Positions 5,571 through 5,713 of a DNA stretch of 5,713 bases are shown piece by piece. The DNA comes from Candidatus Dojkabacteria bacterium (GTDB lineage Bacteria > Patescibacteriota > Dojkabacteria > SC72). Where the stretch lies: the NCBI GenBank assembly GCA_012511375.1, contig JAAZGF010000009.1, positions 1-5,713 of the forward strand, read 5' to 3'. The position numbers and the translations under genes are program-made. Every line of letters begins with the position of its first letter. Position 1 is the first letter of the stretch. The notes under the pieces are model-generated. The model saw only the letters and a list, made by a program, of their open reading frames with translations, was not told where the DNA came from and searched no databases.

Positions 5571-5713
5571 CTATTCGAAAACGAAACGAGGGTCAGATCT
5601 GGGACAGACCCCTATATCCTCAATTCCACGCATGAGATTTTGATAATAGGTAAGGTTATGTATCGTTGTTAAAGTCATAGCTGTAGCCTCTCCTGCCTTT
5701 AGCATATGGTGTA
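5571..5713 (-). CDS. tgt: tRNA-guanine transglycosylase, C-terminal fragment ending in the inserted element
   Basis: The gene enters from the right edge, and 46 codons plus the stop are visible. The start of this part, HHMLKAGEATAMTLTTIHNL followed by TYYQNLMRGIEDI, matches the end of bacterial Tgt, which swaps guanine 34 in certain tRNAs for a queuosine precursor. The His of TIHNL corresponds to the histidine zinc ligand of the family, so the zinc site should be kept. After ...RGIEDI the protein reads into the RAYT element's right repeat, adding about 13 foreign residues (GVCPRSDPRFVFE) before TAG at 5571-5573. Family members normally continue about 25 native residues past this point, so the C-terminal helix is replaced. 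The truncated enzyme may still work, or it may be a young pseudogene. rny follows in the same direction. Confidence 0.82.
   Translation of the reverse strand, partial: HHMLKAGEATAMTLTTIHNLTYYQNLMRGIEDIGVCPRSDPRFVFE
5590..5611 (-). repeat. Right REP-like palindrome of the RAYT element
   Basis: This is an inverted copy of the left repeat with two changes. Both changes break pairs in the long stem, leaving GGGTC/GACCC (5590-5594 and 5607-5611) plus one inner pair. It lies 24 bp after the transposase stop and is translated as part of the tgt tail in the minus direction. Confidence 0.78.

Larger units (their letters stand above)
5073..5611 (+). mobile_element. RAYT/REP-type single-gene element inserted in the 3' end of tgt
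   Basis: About 539 bp is bounded by inverted copies of a 22-bp palindromic repeat and carries one Y1 transposase gene. This is the layout of REP-associated tyrosine transposase elements, which move or spread as single-stranded DNA through hairpin recognition. Outside the repeats, sequence similarity between the two ends stops at once, so the repeats look like the true ends. The right end lies in the tgt reading frame and the left end faces the rny upstream region. No target-site duplication is obvious, which is expected for HUH enzymes. Confidence 0.75.

Noticed and set aside
1..5713. CRISPR array, tRNA or rRNA genes
   Set aside because: No regularly spaced direct repeats were found, and no cloverleaf or rRNA-like stretch was recognised on either strand.

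Overview
The window is AT-rich bacterial DNA. It most resembles a Candidate Phyla Radiation (Patescibacteria) genome, perhaps of the Microgenomates group. That placement is an inference from four things: the style of the secreted CAP-domain protein (signal segment, CAP, Ig-like region, C-terminal membrane anchors), an archaeal-looking UMP kinase, RNase Y, and a compact RAYT transposase. All cellular genes lie on the minus strand, so they read from right to left; only the transposase is on the plus strand. No UGA codon is needed as a sense codon.

Right edge (5571-5713): the 3' end of tgt (queuosine/tRNA-guanine transglycosylase) enters from beyond the window. Its native C-terminus is missing because a RAYT/REP-type element (about 5073-5611) sits in the end of the gene. 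The element carries one Y1 (HUH) transposase gene and is bracketed by two inverted copies of a 22-bp palindromic repeat (20 of 22 positions match). The last tgt codons and its stop are supplied by the element.

4840-5072 is the upstream region of rny. It has a perfect TATAAT -10 box, a GC-rich dyad where transcription should start, and two further inverted repeats in the leader. rny (3316-4839) encodes a complete membrane-anchored RNase Y. A gene-poor stretch (2922-3315) follows, with several short hairpins, a possible 29-codon small ORF behind an AGGAGG, and candidate promoters for the HU gene.

hup (2652-2921) encodes a complete HU DNA-binding protein. It has a textbook Shine-Dalgarno sequence and ends at a clear intrinsic terminator (2575-2603). 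Beyond the terminator a new unit begins with a near-leaderless promoter candidate. Its genes are a secreted, membrane-anchored CAP/Ig-like protein (1091-2521), a protein with about nine membrane segments (278-1072) and, 2 bp further on, an amino-acid-kinase family protein resembling UMP kinase (1-275, cut by the window edge). The tight spacing suggests one transcript for these three.

The core genes cover RNA turnover (RNase Y), tRNA modification (Tgt), nucleoid structure (HU) and pyrimidine nucleotide synthesis (UMP kinase). The least understood parts are the CAP protein with its polytopic neighbour, and the tgt-RAYT junction.
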